A DNA stretch of 64,000 nucleotides from assembly GCF_007725405.1 (NCBI RefSeq), contig NZ_CP042163.1, forward strand, positions 2,976,001 to 3,040,000, given 5' to 3'. The translations under genes and the position numbers were made by a program. Of the stretch, positions 19,247 to 26,702 are shown in pieces; within the stretch, counting starts at the first letter, position 1; the number at the start of each line of letters is the position of its first letter. This stretch comes from Shouchella miscanthi. Its GTDB lineage: Bacteria; Bacillota; Bacilli; Bacillales; Bacillaceae_D. The notes under the pieces were generated by a model, which saw only the letters and a program-made list of their open reading frames with translations, was not told the origin of the DNA and made no database searches.

Positions 19247-19596
19247 TTTCCTTTTCTTTTCTTCCGCTTCCTTACTGCCTTCGTTTAGTATACCTTAAAT
19301 AAGACTGGAAAAAAAACCATTAAAAAAGCAGAGCACAGCAAAGTCTCTGCCATTAATGATGTAAGCTATAAAAATGGTTACAATTGAAGCGGCCTCATGC
19401 ATACTTGCATTCAATAGATAGGTCTTATGGTACCAAAAAGGTATAACGATCGTCAATGTGAGATTTTAAAAAAACAGCCGACTTTACGTATAAACATACC
19501 CTTTTAGATTGACAGCAGCTGAATAAGTTTGCTTCAATAGGGGAGTTATAAAACGATACACTTGTTAAGAAGGCGTTTAGAACGGAGGAACAAATC
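19247..19596. promoter_or_regulatory. 350-bp intergenic region ytmP-purU
   Basis: No coding frame of note. On the minus strand it carries a terminator-like hairpin (19328-19350) followed by TTTTTT, then TATACT for ytmP. On the plus strand TTGACA (19509-19514) with TTCAAT 18 bp downstream is a candidate purU promoter. The stretch 19360-19460 has further short inverted repeats (ATGCA/TGCAT, TTGAA/TTCAA). Confidence 0.55.
19314..19352 (-). terminator. Intergenic intrinsic terminator upstream of ytmP
   Basis: GCAGAG (minus strand, 19350-19345) pairs with CTCTGC (19333-19328) and is followed by T6; a further ACCATT/AATGGT pair could enclose the stem, with a second T8 after it. No gene ends here, so it would close a leader or small RNA. 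Confidence 0.6.
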
Positions 19597-20460
19597 GTGC
19601 ATCATCAGGAAAATCGAGCTATTTTACTTGTTACATGTCAAGATAAGCCAGGCATTGTGTCGGCCATTTCGACTTCTTTATTTCATCACCATGCAAATAT
19701 CGTTCAATCGGATCAGTACTCAACAGATCCAGAACACGGGCGATTTTTTATGAGGGTTGAATTTGAATGGGAAGAATCAAAAGCAAACTATCAATCCATT
19801 CAAGAAGCGTTAAAACAAATCGCTCAAGAATATGCTTTCACATATAAAGTAGAAAAAGCAAGCCGAAAAAAACAAATGGCTATTTTTGTCTCTAAAGAAA
19901 ATCATTGCTTATCAGAAATCTTATGGAAATGGAAAGCAGGTGAATTGTATGCAGATATTCCACTTGTTATTAGCAATCACAAAGACGCTCAAGAAGAAGT
20001 GGAGTCTTATGGCATACCGTTCTACCATATCCCTGCCACAAAAGAAAATAGAAAAGAAGCAGAAGAGCAAGCTATTCAATTGTTAAAAGATCATCAAGTT
20101 GAACTCGTTGTTCTTGCTCGTTACATGCAGATTTTAACGTCCACTTTTGTTTCTCAATTTCCAGAGAAAATTATTAATATCCACCACTCTTTCCTACCAG
20201 CATTTATTGGGGCTAACCCTTATGCAAAAGCTTTTGAACGTGGTGTTAAGCTCATTGGTGCTACTGCTCATTATGTAACAGACGATTTAGACGAAGGGCC
20301 TATTATTGAGCAAGACGTTATGCGTGTTGATCATCGACACTCGGCCAAGGATTTAAAAATTGTTGGTCGAAATATTGAACGAATTGCACTTGCAAGAGCC
20401 GTTCAGTGGCATTTAGATGACCGTTGCATCGTTCATCAAAACAAAACGATTGTTTTCTAA
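19597..20460 (+). CDS. purU: Formyltetrahydrofolate deformylase PurU
   Basis: Hydrolyses 10-formyl-THF to formate and THF, balancing one-carbon pools. 287 residues: ACT domain (about 8-85, ILLVTCQDKPGIVSAIST) and a formyltransferase hydrolase domain (about 90-280) with INIHHSFLPAF and the DDLDEGPIIEQ loop supplying the catalytic His and Asp. It begins at GTG 19597, 7 nt after GGAGG. It is monocistronic, ending at a strong terminator. Confidence 0.94.
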   Translation: MHHQENRAILLVTCQDKPGIVSAISTSLFHHHANIVQSDQYSTDPEHGRFFMRVEFEWEESKANYQSIQEALKQIAQEYAFTYKVEKASRKKQMAIFVSKENHCLSEILWKWKAGELYADIPLVISNHKDAQEEVESYGIPFYHIPATKENRKEAEEQAIQLLKDHQVELVVLARYMQILTSTFVSQFPEKIINIHHSFLPAFIGANPYAKAFERGVKLIGATAHYVTDDLDEGPIIEQDVMRVDHRHSAKDLKIVGRNIERIALARAVQWHLDDRCIVHQNKTIVF

Positions 20461-20463
20461 TAT

Positions 20464-20504
20464 AAGAAGAGCTTATCGACTAAAATACGATAAGCTCTTT
20501 TTAC
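20464..20504. terminator. Bidirectional terminator, purU / SDR gene
   Basis: AAGAGCTTATCG (20467-20478) pairs perfectly with CGATAAGCTCTT (20488-20499), then TTTTA. Confidence 0.9.
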
Positions 20505-20507
20505 TAC

Positions 20508-21230
20508 CTATTCATCGTGTGCATACACCATTTTTTTAGTCATGCCACCATCAATGGTAAGCGTTTCACCATTTATAAAGTTATTGTTTGGATTGGCTAA
20601 AAACAAACAAGCTTCCGCTATATCTCCTGGTGTTCCAACACGGTTAGAGGGGTGTTGAATATGATCAATATCCCTTAGCTGCTTTATATCTCCTGTGTGA
20701 ATCCAACCTGGAGCAATGGCATTGACAGTAATTTGAGTATCGTGAAGGGACATTGCCATTGCATGGGTTAAGGCAGTCAATCCACCTTTAGAAGCTGCAT
20801 AGGCTTCTGAATTAGCCTCAGACATAAAAGCCCTAGTCGACGATATGTTGATAATGGCACAGGGCTCTTTCTTTTGTTTCATAGTTTTCGCGAAACCTTG
20901 TGAAAGCAAAAATGCACTTGTTAGATTGGTCTTTAGCACTTGGTTCCAGTCTTCAAGAGTAAGTTCGAAAAAATTTTTAAAAGTAGACACACCAGCATTG
21001 TTAATTAAGACAGACGGTGAGCCATACTGACGATGAATCTCGTCTATAGCTGTTTGAAGCTGCTCATGATCCGATACATCTACTTGTAGCGCACGAACTT
21101 GGTCATGTTCCCATTCTTGTTTTTCTTTGTCCATCGTTATGACGTTGTAACGATTTTGCGCAAATGCTTTTGCTACTTCCTTCCCAATGCCATTTGCACC
21201 ACCCGTAATAACCATTAATCGCTTGTCCAT
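20508..21230 (-). CDS. Short-chain dehydrogenase/reductase
   Basis: Classical SDR, 240 residues, cytoplasmic NAD(P)H oxidoreductase. The cofactor motif TGGANGIGK is at 9-17, NNAG near 91, and the catalytic YAASKGG about 150-156 with a preceding Ser in ISSTRAF. The C-terminal NGETLTIDGGMTKK is typical of FabG-like members. Acidic residues after beta-2 (TMDKEK) suggest NAD preference. The substrate cannot be read from sequence. It stands alone between the purU terminator and the HicB-like gene. Confidence 0.88.
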   Translation of the reverse strand: MDKRLMVITGGANGIGKEVAKAFAQNRYNVITMDKEKQEWEHDQVRALQVDVSDHEQLQTAIDEIHRQYGSPSVLINNAGVSTFKNFFELTLEDWNQVLKTNLTSAFLLSQGFAKTMKQKKEPCAIINISSTRAFMSEANSEAYAASKGGLTALTHAMAMSLHDTQITVNAIAPGWIHTGDIKQLRDIDHIQHPSNRVGTPGDIAEACLFLANPNNNFINGETLTIDGGMTKKMVYAHDE

Positions 21231-21279
21231 ACTTCATCTCCTTTTTGCTGATTGCCGTTACTCTTTCCCCCTTTAACCA

Positions 21280-21311
21280 AATAAAAAACGCTCTCGTTAA
21301 TAGAGAGCGCC
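21280..21311 (-). terminator. Terminator of the HicB-like gene
   Basis: CGCTCTC and GAGAGCG pair around a 7-nt loop; on the minus strand the tail is TTTTTTATTT. Confidence 0.88.
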
Positions 21312-21321
21312 GTTTAACACG

Positions 21322-21624
21322 TTAACCTTGTTCCAAGGCAAGTAATTCATGATTTATAAACGTAAATTCCGCTTTATCCATCGGAGCATCGATGAAAATT
21401 AGTTGTGGTCGATTAATGGGTGCTGGAAAACTATCCAATCCAAATGTTTGTTCCCATCGTTGGATACTCTCAGATAGGTTTTTTTTTGCTTCCAAAAACG
21501 TGTCACCAAACCCAACACACTCTTCCAACCCATATAGTTCTATCATAAGCTCAGTTGAACCAAGCCAATTATATACTTTTCTTACACGTAAATCATAGGT
21601 AGACATGAAGCTGCTCTGACGCAT
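21322..21624 (-). CDS. HicB-like small protein (orphan)
   Basis: 100 residues starting at ATG 21624, 6 nt after AGGAGG. The central part (ELMIELYGLEECVGFGDTFLEAKKNLSESIQRWEQ) has the pattern of the HicB antitoxin core: short beta-strands, G-D-T and a helix with EAxxN. No HicA toxin-sized gene accompanies it, and there is no ribbon-helix-helix extension, so antitoxin function is not supported. Only the family-level resemblance is claimed. Confidence 0.55.
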   Translation of the reverse strand: MRQSSFMSTYDLRVRKVYNWLGSTELMIELYGLEECVGFGDTFLEAKKNLSESIQRWEQTFGLDSFPAPINRPQLIFIDAPMDKAEFTFINHELLALEQG

Positions 21625-21853
21625 CAAATACCTCCTTTATTCCTGAACAGCCCTAAGCAAATTAACGTTCTATATTCAATAATGTTTTTAACGTATTACG
21701 GACATAATTTTTAACACGACCTTTTTATTATAGCCCCTTCGACGGGTTGTTTCAATGCTGTTTACCATTAAATTTTGCGAACACCTACTACGTTTTAATC
21801 ATAATGGCCATTTAAGGTGGGAAACTATAAGCGTAATCAAATAGTCATTATTA

Positions 21854-21883
21854 TTCGCATGTCGCAATCATTCCCTTTATAAT
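21854..21883 (+). promoter_or_regulatory. Candidate sigma-A promoter for the cysteine synthase gene
   Basis: A perfect TATAAT (21878-21883) stands 39 bp from the start codon; the best -35 is TTCGCA (21854-21859) at 18-bp spacing. Confidence 0.6.
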
Positions 21884-21921
21884 GTGAAGCGTAGAGAAAG
21901 ATATTTCAATGAGGTGAAAAC

Positions 21922-22857
21922 ATGAAAGTTGTAAATAACGTTGCTGAATTAATTGGTGAAACACCATTAATTCGTTTAAACAAATTAGGAGATCCAAATG
22001 GTGCGGCCGTCTATTTAAAATTAGAGATGTTTAACCCAAGTGGCAGTGTAAAAGATCGTGCTGCTTACTCCATGATCGTACAAGCTGAGAAAGATGGATT
22101 CCTAAAAGAAGGTTCCACCATTATTGAACCAACATCTGGAAATACAGGTATTGGTCTTGCGATGAATGCTGCTGCTCGCGGCTACAGAGCTATATTAGTT
22201 ATGCCAGACACAATGAGTCAAGAACGCATCAACTTATTAAAAGCATATGGAGCAGAAGTTGTCTTAACAGACGGTGACAAAAAAATGCCAGGTGCCATTG
22301 ATAAAGCGAAACAATTAGTAAATGAAATCCCTGGAGCATATATGCCCATGCAATTTGAAAATGAAGCCAATCCTGACGCTCATCGAAAAACAACAGCGTA
22401 TGAAATTAAGAAGAGCTTAGATTCAATTGGAGCTCACCTAGATGGCTTTGTTGCTGCTTCAGGAACGGGTGGGACGATTACGGGAACCGGTGAAACATTA
22501 AAAGAACTGTATCCAAAAGCGATTATTCACGTTGTTGAGCCCGCTGGTTCGCCTGTATTATCTGGTGGTAAACCAGGTCCTCACAAACTTGTTGGTACGA
22601 GCCCTGGCTTTATCCCCCCCATTTTAAACCAAACAGTTTATGACAAAATCAGACGAATCGACGATGAAAACGCCTATAAAACGACAAGAGATCTTGCACG
22701 ATTAGAAGGTATCCTTGTTGGCCCCTCTTCTGGAGCAGCATGTTTTGCTGCACTAGAATTAGCGAAGACGATGCGTACAGATCAACATGTCGTTGCCATT
22801 GCCTGTGACACAGGAGAACGTTATTTATCAACAGACTTATTTCAGTTTGACAATTAA
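21922..22857 (+). CDS. cysK: Cysteine synthase (O-acetylserine sulfhydrylase family)
   Basis: PLP enzyme of the beta-family that makes cysteine from O-acetylserine and sulfide. 311 residues. The PLP lysine is K44 in GSVKDRAA, the substrate loop TSGNTG is at 71-76, the phosphate-binding GTGGTITGTG is present, and GPSSGAA lies near the end. Its position fits B. subtilis ytkP, a CysK paralogue, so it may be a second cysteine synthase rather than the main CysK. SD GAGGTGAAAAC. Confidence 0.85.
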   Translation: MKVVNNVAELIGETPLIRLNKLGDPNGAAVYLKLEMFNPSGSVKDRAAYSMIVQAEKDGFLKEGSTIIEPTSGNTGIGLAMNAAARGYRAILVMPDTMSQERINLLKAYGAEVVLTDGDKKMPGAIDKAKQLVNEIPGAYMPMQFENEANPDAHRKTTAYEIKKSLDSIGAHLDGFVAASGTGGTITGTGETLKELYPKAIIHVVEPAGSPVLSGGKPGPHKLVGTSPGFIPPILNQTVYDKIRRIDDENAYKTTRDLARLEGILVGPSSGAACFAALELAKTMRTDQHVVAIACDTGERYLSTDLFQFDN

Positions 22858-23191
22858 CAGACAGGGAATTTAACTTCTTTATTCCCTTACATAATCTTTA
22901 CAATTCACACGATAAAAGAATAATCGTTCGGCTTTGACAATAGTTTTTGCTTACTTTACGAAATTCCATCCAACAATTTACATGATTTCTTCTTTGCGCT
23001 TTTTATTGTTTTGGTGTAAACTATAAGTGTCTATATAAAGAGTAGGTTTTTATATAGTCGATGCACGAAAATCAAGACCATCACCTCACCTTACCTAGCA
23101 ATTTTTGACGACACTTTTTACTAAATTGTTTTCAACTTGCATAGGATTGGGTATAGGGATTTGAATTCATGTATAAAGAAGGAGTGGTTTT
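22858..23191 (+). promoter_or_regulatory. 334-bp region between the cysteine synthase gene and ytzE
   Basis: It begins with a weak terminator-like hairpin (GGGAAT/ATTCCC, 22864-22885). A TATAAG (23022-23027) is a possible -10 box. Next comes a 9-bp inverted repeat CTATATAAA/TTTATATAG (23031-23057). If that promoter is used, ytzE has an untranslated leader of about 160 nt. No protein-coding frame is seen. Confidence 0.5.
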
Positions 23192-23410
23192 TTGCAAACT
23201 TCAACTGATCGTATGCTGACTCGAATTAAGTCCATCTACCTGTACATCAAACAGAAGGGAACTGTCACGACGAATGAATTAGTTGAAGAGTTCGGCATCA
23301 CTCAACGAACCGTGCAGCGAGACTTAAATGTACTTGAATATAACAATCTTGTCGTTAGCTCAGCACGAGGTAAGTGGAAAGCAACGAGCAAAAAAACAAA
23401 GGTTTCATAA
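23192..23410 (+). CDS. ytzE: YtzE, small DeoR-type helix-turn-helix protein
   Basis: 72 residues, consisting almost only of an N-terminal DeoR winged helix: TNELVEEFGITQRTVQRDLNVLEYNNLVV, then a basic tail. No sensor domain follows, so it is a stand-alone DNA-binding module. It starts at TTG 23192 after AAGGAGTGG. The position next to the RsuA-type gene is conserved in B. subtilis. Targets unknown; autoregulation through the upstream dyad is possible. Confidence 0.85.
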   Translation: MQTSTDRMLTRIKSIYLYIKQKGTVTTNELVEEFGITQRTVQRDLNVLEYNNLVVSSARGKWKATSKKTKVS

Positions 23411-23440
23411 TAAAAAAGACCATTAGTGGTCTTTTTTTTG
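23411..23440. terminator. Bidirectional terminator, ytzE / rsuA-type gene
   Basis: AAAAAAGACCA-TTAG-TGGTCTTTTTTTT. It overlaps the stop codon of the minus-strand gene. Confidence 0.9.
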
Positions 23441-24148
23441 ATTTCTGCTGGCTAATTGACATTCTTCCAGCGACAATTCACGGTATTCACCACGAGAAAG
23501 TTCTTCGTCCAACCACAGCGCTCCAATGCGCACTCTTTCAAGTTCAAGAACTTGCTTTCCTACTGCTTCGAACATGCGCTTTACTTGATGGTACTTCCCT
23601 TCTGACACCTCTACACGAACGAGGGAATGGTCTCCTGCCTTTAAAATTTCCAAATGTGCTGGTTTTGTCGTATAGCCGTCTTTTAGCTCTAGCCCTTTAT
23701 GAAAAGCCTCTACATCTTCTTCTGTTACATACCCTCTTACTTCTGCCTGATACAGTTTACCGACATGTTTTTTTGGCGCCATTAATTGATGGGAATACTG
23801 ACCATCGTTTGTCAGTAACAATAGTCCTTCTGTATCAAGATCTAGACGCCCGATGGGAAAAAGATCATAATGACCATACTCTCGTGCTACTAAATCTACG
23901 ACCGTTTGATGGACTCGGTCCTCAGTTGCTGATAGGACATGTTTTGGCTTGTTCAACATGATGTAAACAAACTCTCGGTAATGAACGTCAACACCCTTTA
24001 CTTGTATGAGATCGTGCTCTCCATCAACTTGTGTTTTCGGGTCTTTTACTTTCTCTTCATTAATCGCTACAGCGCCTTGTTTTAAGAGCTTTTTCACTTC
24101 TGCTCTTGAGCCATAACCTGCATTCGCCAACAGTTTGTCGATTCGCAT
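23423..24148 (-). CDS. 16S rRNA pseudouridine synthase, RsuA family
   Basis: 241 residues: S4 RNA-binding domain (1-60, beginning MRIDKLLANAGYGSRAEVKKLL) and an RsuA/RluB-type catalytic domain with GRLDLDTEGLLLLTNDG, the catalytic aspartate being D103. By family it forms a pseudouridine in 16S rRNA. The B. subtilis gene in this position is ytzG. SD GGGGTG before ATG 24148. The SEDS gene upstream ends in a hairpin terminator. Confidence 0.9.
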   Translation of the reverse strand: MRIDKLLANAGYGSRAEVKKLLKQGAVAINEEKVKDPKTQVDGEHDLIQVKGVDVHYREFVYIMLNKPKHVLSATEDRVHQTVVDLVAREYGHYDLFPIGRLDLDTEGLLLLTNDGQYSHQLMAPKKHVGKLYQAEVRGYVTEEDVEAFHKGLELKDGYTTKPAHLEILKAGDHSLVRVEVSEGKYHQVKRMFEAVGKQVLELERVRIGALWLDEELSRGEYRELSLEECQLASRNQKKDH

Positions 24149-24167
24149 GCGTACACCCCTTTTTTCA

Positions 24168-24206
24168 TGAAAATAGCTGAAGGAGGATCACCTGTCTTCA
24201 GCTATA
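24168..24206 (-). terminator. Terminator of the downstream SEDS gene
   Basis: ATAGCTGAAG (24173-24182) pairs with CTTCAGCTAT (24196-24205). The T tract (TTTT after the stem on the minus strand) is short, so read-through into the rsuA-type gene is possible. Confidence 0.6.
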
Positions 24207-25358
24207 CGCTTCTTTACTTTTAAACATATATTCTCGCGTGCGATAGTGAACGTTTAATACAATTCCAATCGCTAGCATATTCGTTAAAAGGGCGCTCCCA
24301 CCGTAACTTATAAACGGCAATGCTAAACCAGTAATGGGCATTAAACCAATGGTCATCGCAATGTTTTGAAACACTTGAAAGACAAGTAAGCCGATCACAC
24401 CTGAGACAAGATACGTTCCAAACAAATTATTGCAGGTTAGTGCAATCATGATCATACGGTAAAAAAGCAAGAAGTACACGATAAGTAAAACCATGGCTCC
24501 TAAAAAGCCAAACTCTTCACCAATAACCGTAAAAATAAAATCGGTATGAATTTCGGGAATCACATCACTTTGGGTTTGAAGTCCTTCCATAAATCCACTT
24601 CCAAACAGCTGTCCAGATCCAATCCCTAGAATCGCTTGATTTAATTGATAGCCAATACCACTTGTATCATCATCTGGCGTTAGCCAACCATAAATCCTTG
24701 CTAATTGATGGGGTTCAATTAAATATTCACTAAAAAACTCAAAGTGTGCTTGATGCAAATACACCATTACTGCAATAAAGCCAACCCCTAGCCCAGCAAG
24801 GGTAAAAAGAATTCTCCATCGGATGCCTGACATTAAAACCATCGTTGCAATAACTGCACCAATGACTAAAGCTGTTCCTAAGTCAGGTTGCTTAAGAATA
24901 AGTAAAAATGGTGGCAACCCGACTGCTAATACTTTACCTAGAAGAATTAAATCTGCTTTCACACTAAAATCGTTACGTTCACTCGTTAAACGGTAAAGCA
25001 AATGGGCTAAAGCAAGAATGAGAAAAATCTTCATAAACTCAGATGGCTGAATACCAAAGATCCATCGTTGTGCGCCATTTCGCTCAGTTCCAAAAAACTC
25101 GACTGCTAATAGCATAATCATTCCAAACCCGTATAAAGGGATTGTCAAAAATTTAAAATGATCAAAGTCAACCAACATCACACCTGCGATTATAATGGCT
25201 CCAATTCCATACCAAATTACTTGTCGCACAACAAAATACGTTGGATCTTCATTAAAATACTGACCTGCCCCACTATAGATAGCAAGTAGACTAATACACA
25301 TTAACAAAAAAACAAGGAACAAAAGCGTGTAATCCAGTCCATGTTGTTTTCGTTCCAT
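24198..25358 (-). CDS. SEDS family peptidoglycan glycosyltransferase, RodA-like
   Basis: 386-residue integral membrane protein with about ten helices, of the FtsW/RodA/SpoVE family that polymerises lipid II. Conserved parts: GIQPSEFMK, LKQPDLGTALV, PEIHTDFIFTVIGEEFGFLG (containing the catalytic Asp of the family) and LPFISYGGSALLTNM. SD GGAGGCTTAAA. It lies 20 bp downstream of another SEDS gene, which it resembles in layout. No transpeptidase (class B PBP) partner is adjacent. Closer to RodA than FtsW judging by loop sequence, but this is an impression. Confidence 0.9.
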   Translation of the reverse strand: MERKQHGLDYTLLFLVFLLMCISLLAIYSGAGQYFNEDPTYFVVRQVIWYGIGAIIIAGVMLVDFDHFKFLTIPLYGFGMIMLLAVEFFGTERNGAQRWIFGIQPSEFMKIFLILALAHLLYRLTSERNDFSVKADLILLGKVLAVGLPPFLLILKQPDLGTALVIGAVIATMVLMSGIRWRILFTLAGLGVGFIAVMVYLHQAHFEFFSEYLIEPHQLARIYGWLTPDDDTSGIGYQLNQAILGIGSGQLFGSGFMEGLQTQSDVIPEIHTDFIFTVIGEEFGFLGAMVLLIVYFLLFYRMIMIALTCNNLFGTYLVSGVIGLLVFQVFQNIAMTIGLMPITGLALPFISYGGSALLTNMLAIGIVLNVHYRTREYMFKSKEAYS

Positions 25359-25378
25359 TTTAAGCCTCCAAACTCCAA

Positions 25379-26521
25379 TTAAGCACTTAGTGATTCTCCT
25401 TCATCCATCTGCTTTCGTTTTAGCCGTTCGTTGTTTTGATGGATGTTAGCCAATATGGCAACACTCATTAACGTCACGAGCAAGGAAGTTCCACCATAAG
25501 AAACAAGCGGAAGCGTAACGCCTGTAATCGGCAACATACCGGAAACAGCACCAACGTTAAAAATAATTTGGATGGCTAGAGAAAATACGATTCCAAATGC
25601 TAACAAACTTCCAAAAGGATTTTTACATTTGGTTCCAATTGATACACCACGAAATAGAATGATGCCGTAGCAGAGAAACACAATGGCAATCCCAAGAAAG
25701 CCTAACTCCTCAGAAATAATCGTTAAAATAAAATCCGTATGGCCTTCTGGAAGATTGCGCAACTTCTGCATGCTCTCACCTAATCCAAGACCTGTAAAAC
25801 CACCATTTGAAATGGCTAAGTAGCCGTGAATAAGCTGAAATCCAGCTCCATCCGGATTTGCAAACGGATCTGCAAATGAAACTAAGCGCCTTAAACGATA
25901 CGGTTCAAATACAGCCAAAGCTGCAAAAACCAGCCCACCTACAATGACTAGACCGATCAAATGACGCCATTTCGCACCTGAAATGACGACTAACATTATG
26001 GCTGTCAGCATAATCGACGTAGCTGTACCGAGGTCTGGCTGTAGCATAATTAAACCAAACATGACACCGACAATAATTAACGGTGGCATGACACCATTTA
26101 CAAAATCATCAATATACGCTTGTTTTCGTGAATACACATGCGCTAAGTAAATAATTAATCCTAATTTCACAAATTCAGATGGCTGTAATCCGACTGGACC
26201 AATTCGAATCCAACGACTAGAGCCAACATCTTCTCCCAGTCCAATGAGCTTAACAAGGATTAATAACACAATCGACATAAAGATAATCAACGGTGTGATC
26301 TTCTGAAAATGCCGGTACTGAAAATGCATGAGCACAATGAATGCTACTGATGATAAACCTAGCCACATTCCTTGCCTTATGACATAGTAATAGGAGTTTT
26401 CAAACCGTAAATACCCCTCAACATAACTCGCGCTATATACCATCAGTAATCCAAATAATGCTAAAATAATCGTTGCACCAATTAAAAGCCAATCATTGTC
26501 TTTACGAAAGGAATAATTCAT
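25379..26521 (-). CDS. SEDS family peptidoglycan glycosyltransferase, FtsW/SpoVE-like
   Basis: 380 residues from ATG 26521, which has SD TTAGGAGG; the frame extends to 26554 without an SD. About ten transmembrane helices; motifs VGLQPSEFVKLGLI, LQPDLGTATS, LPEGHTDFILTIISEELGFLG and LPLVSYGGTSLLVTLM. It is the first gene of a two-gene SEDS unit downstream of murJ. It could serve division, elongation or spore cortex synthesis; sequence alone does not decide. Confidence 0.9.
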   Translation of the reverse strand: MNYSFRKDNDWLLIGATIILALFGLLMVYSASYVEGYLRFENSYYYVIRQGMWLGLSSVAFIVLMHFQYRHFQKITPLIIFMSIVLLILVKLIGLGEDVGSSRWIRIGPVGLQPSEFVKLGLIIYLAHVYSRKQAYIDDFVNGVMPPLIIVGVMFGLIMLQPDLGTATSIMLTAIMLVVISGAKWRHLIGLVIVGGLVFAALAVFEPYRLRRLVSFADPFANPDGAGFQLIHGYLAISNGGFTGLGLGESMQKLRNLPEGHTDFILTIISEELGFLGIAIVFLCYGIILFRGVSIGTKCKNPFGSLLAFGIVFSLAIQIIFNVGAVSGMLPITGVTLPLVSYGGTSLLVTLMSVAILANIHQNNERLKRKQMDEGESLSA

Positions 26522-26668
26522 TCGTCCTCCTAATTGACTTGTTACGTAGATCAAGTCTCCTTACTCTCTCTTAAAACTGGCTTCATTATACCAAAGCTTG
26601 TCCGCAGGAAAAAGAGGCTTAACGATGAAACAAATGTCGAAAATCATCTACATTATGGGAAAGCTGTG

Positions 26669-26702
26669 AGAAAAAAGAGAGACACCTTTAAAGCGTCTCT
26701 AC
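26669..26702 (-). terminator. Terminator of murJ
   Basis: AGAGAC/GTCTCT plus flanking pairs around a loop containing TTTAAAG; followed by CTTTTTTCTC on the minus strand. Confidence 0.8.

Noticed and set aside
19371-19596. A THF riboswitch or T-box in front of purU
   Set aside because: No GGTGC/THF aptamer core, no GGTGG T-box sequence and no plus-strand terminator upstream of purU.
23374-23961. 195-codon plus-strand frame opposite the RsuA-type gene
   Set aside because: Begins within ytzE, passes the bidirectional terminator, Leu-rich nonsense translation.
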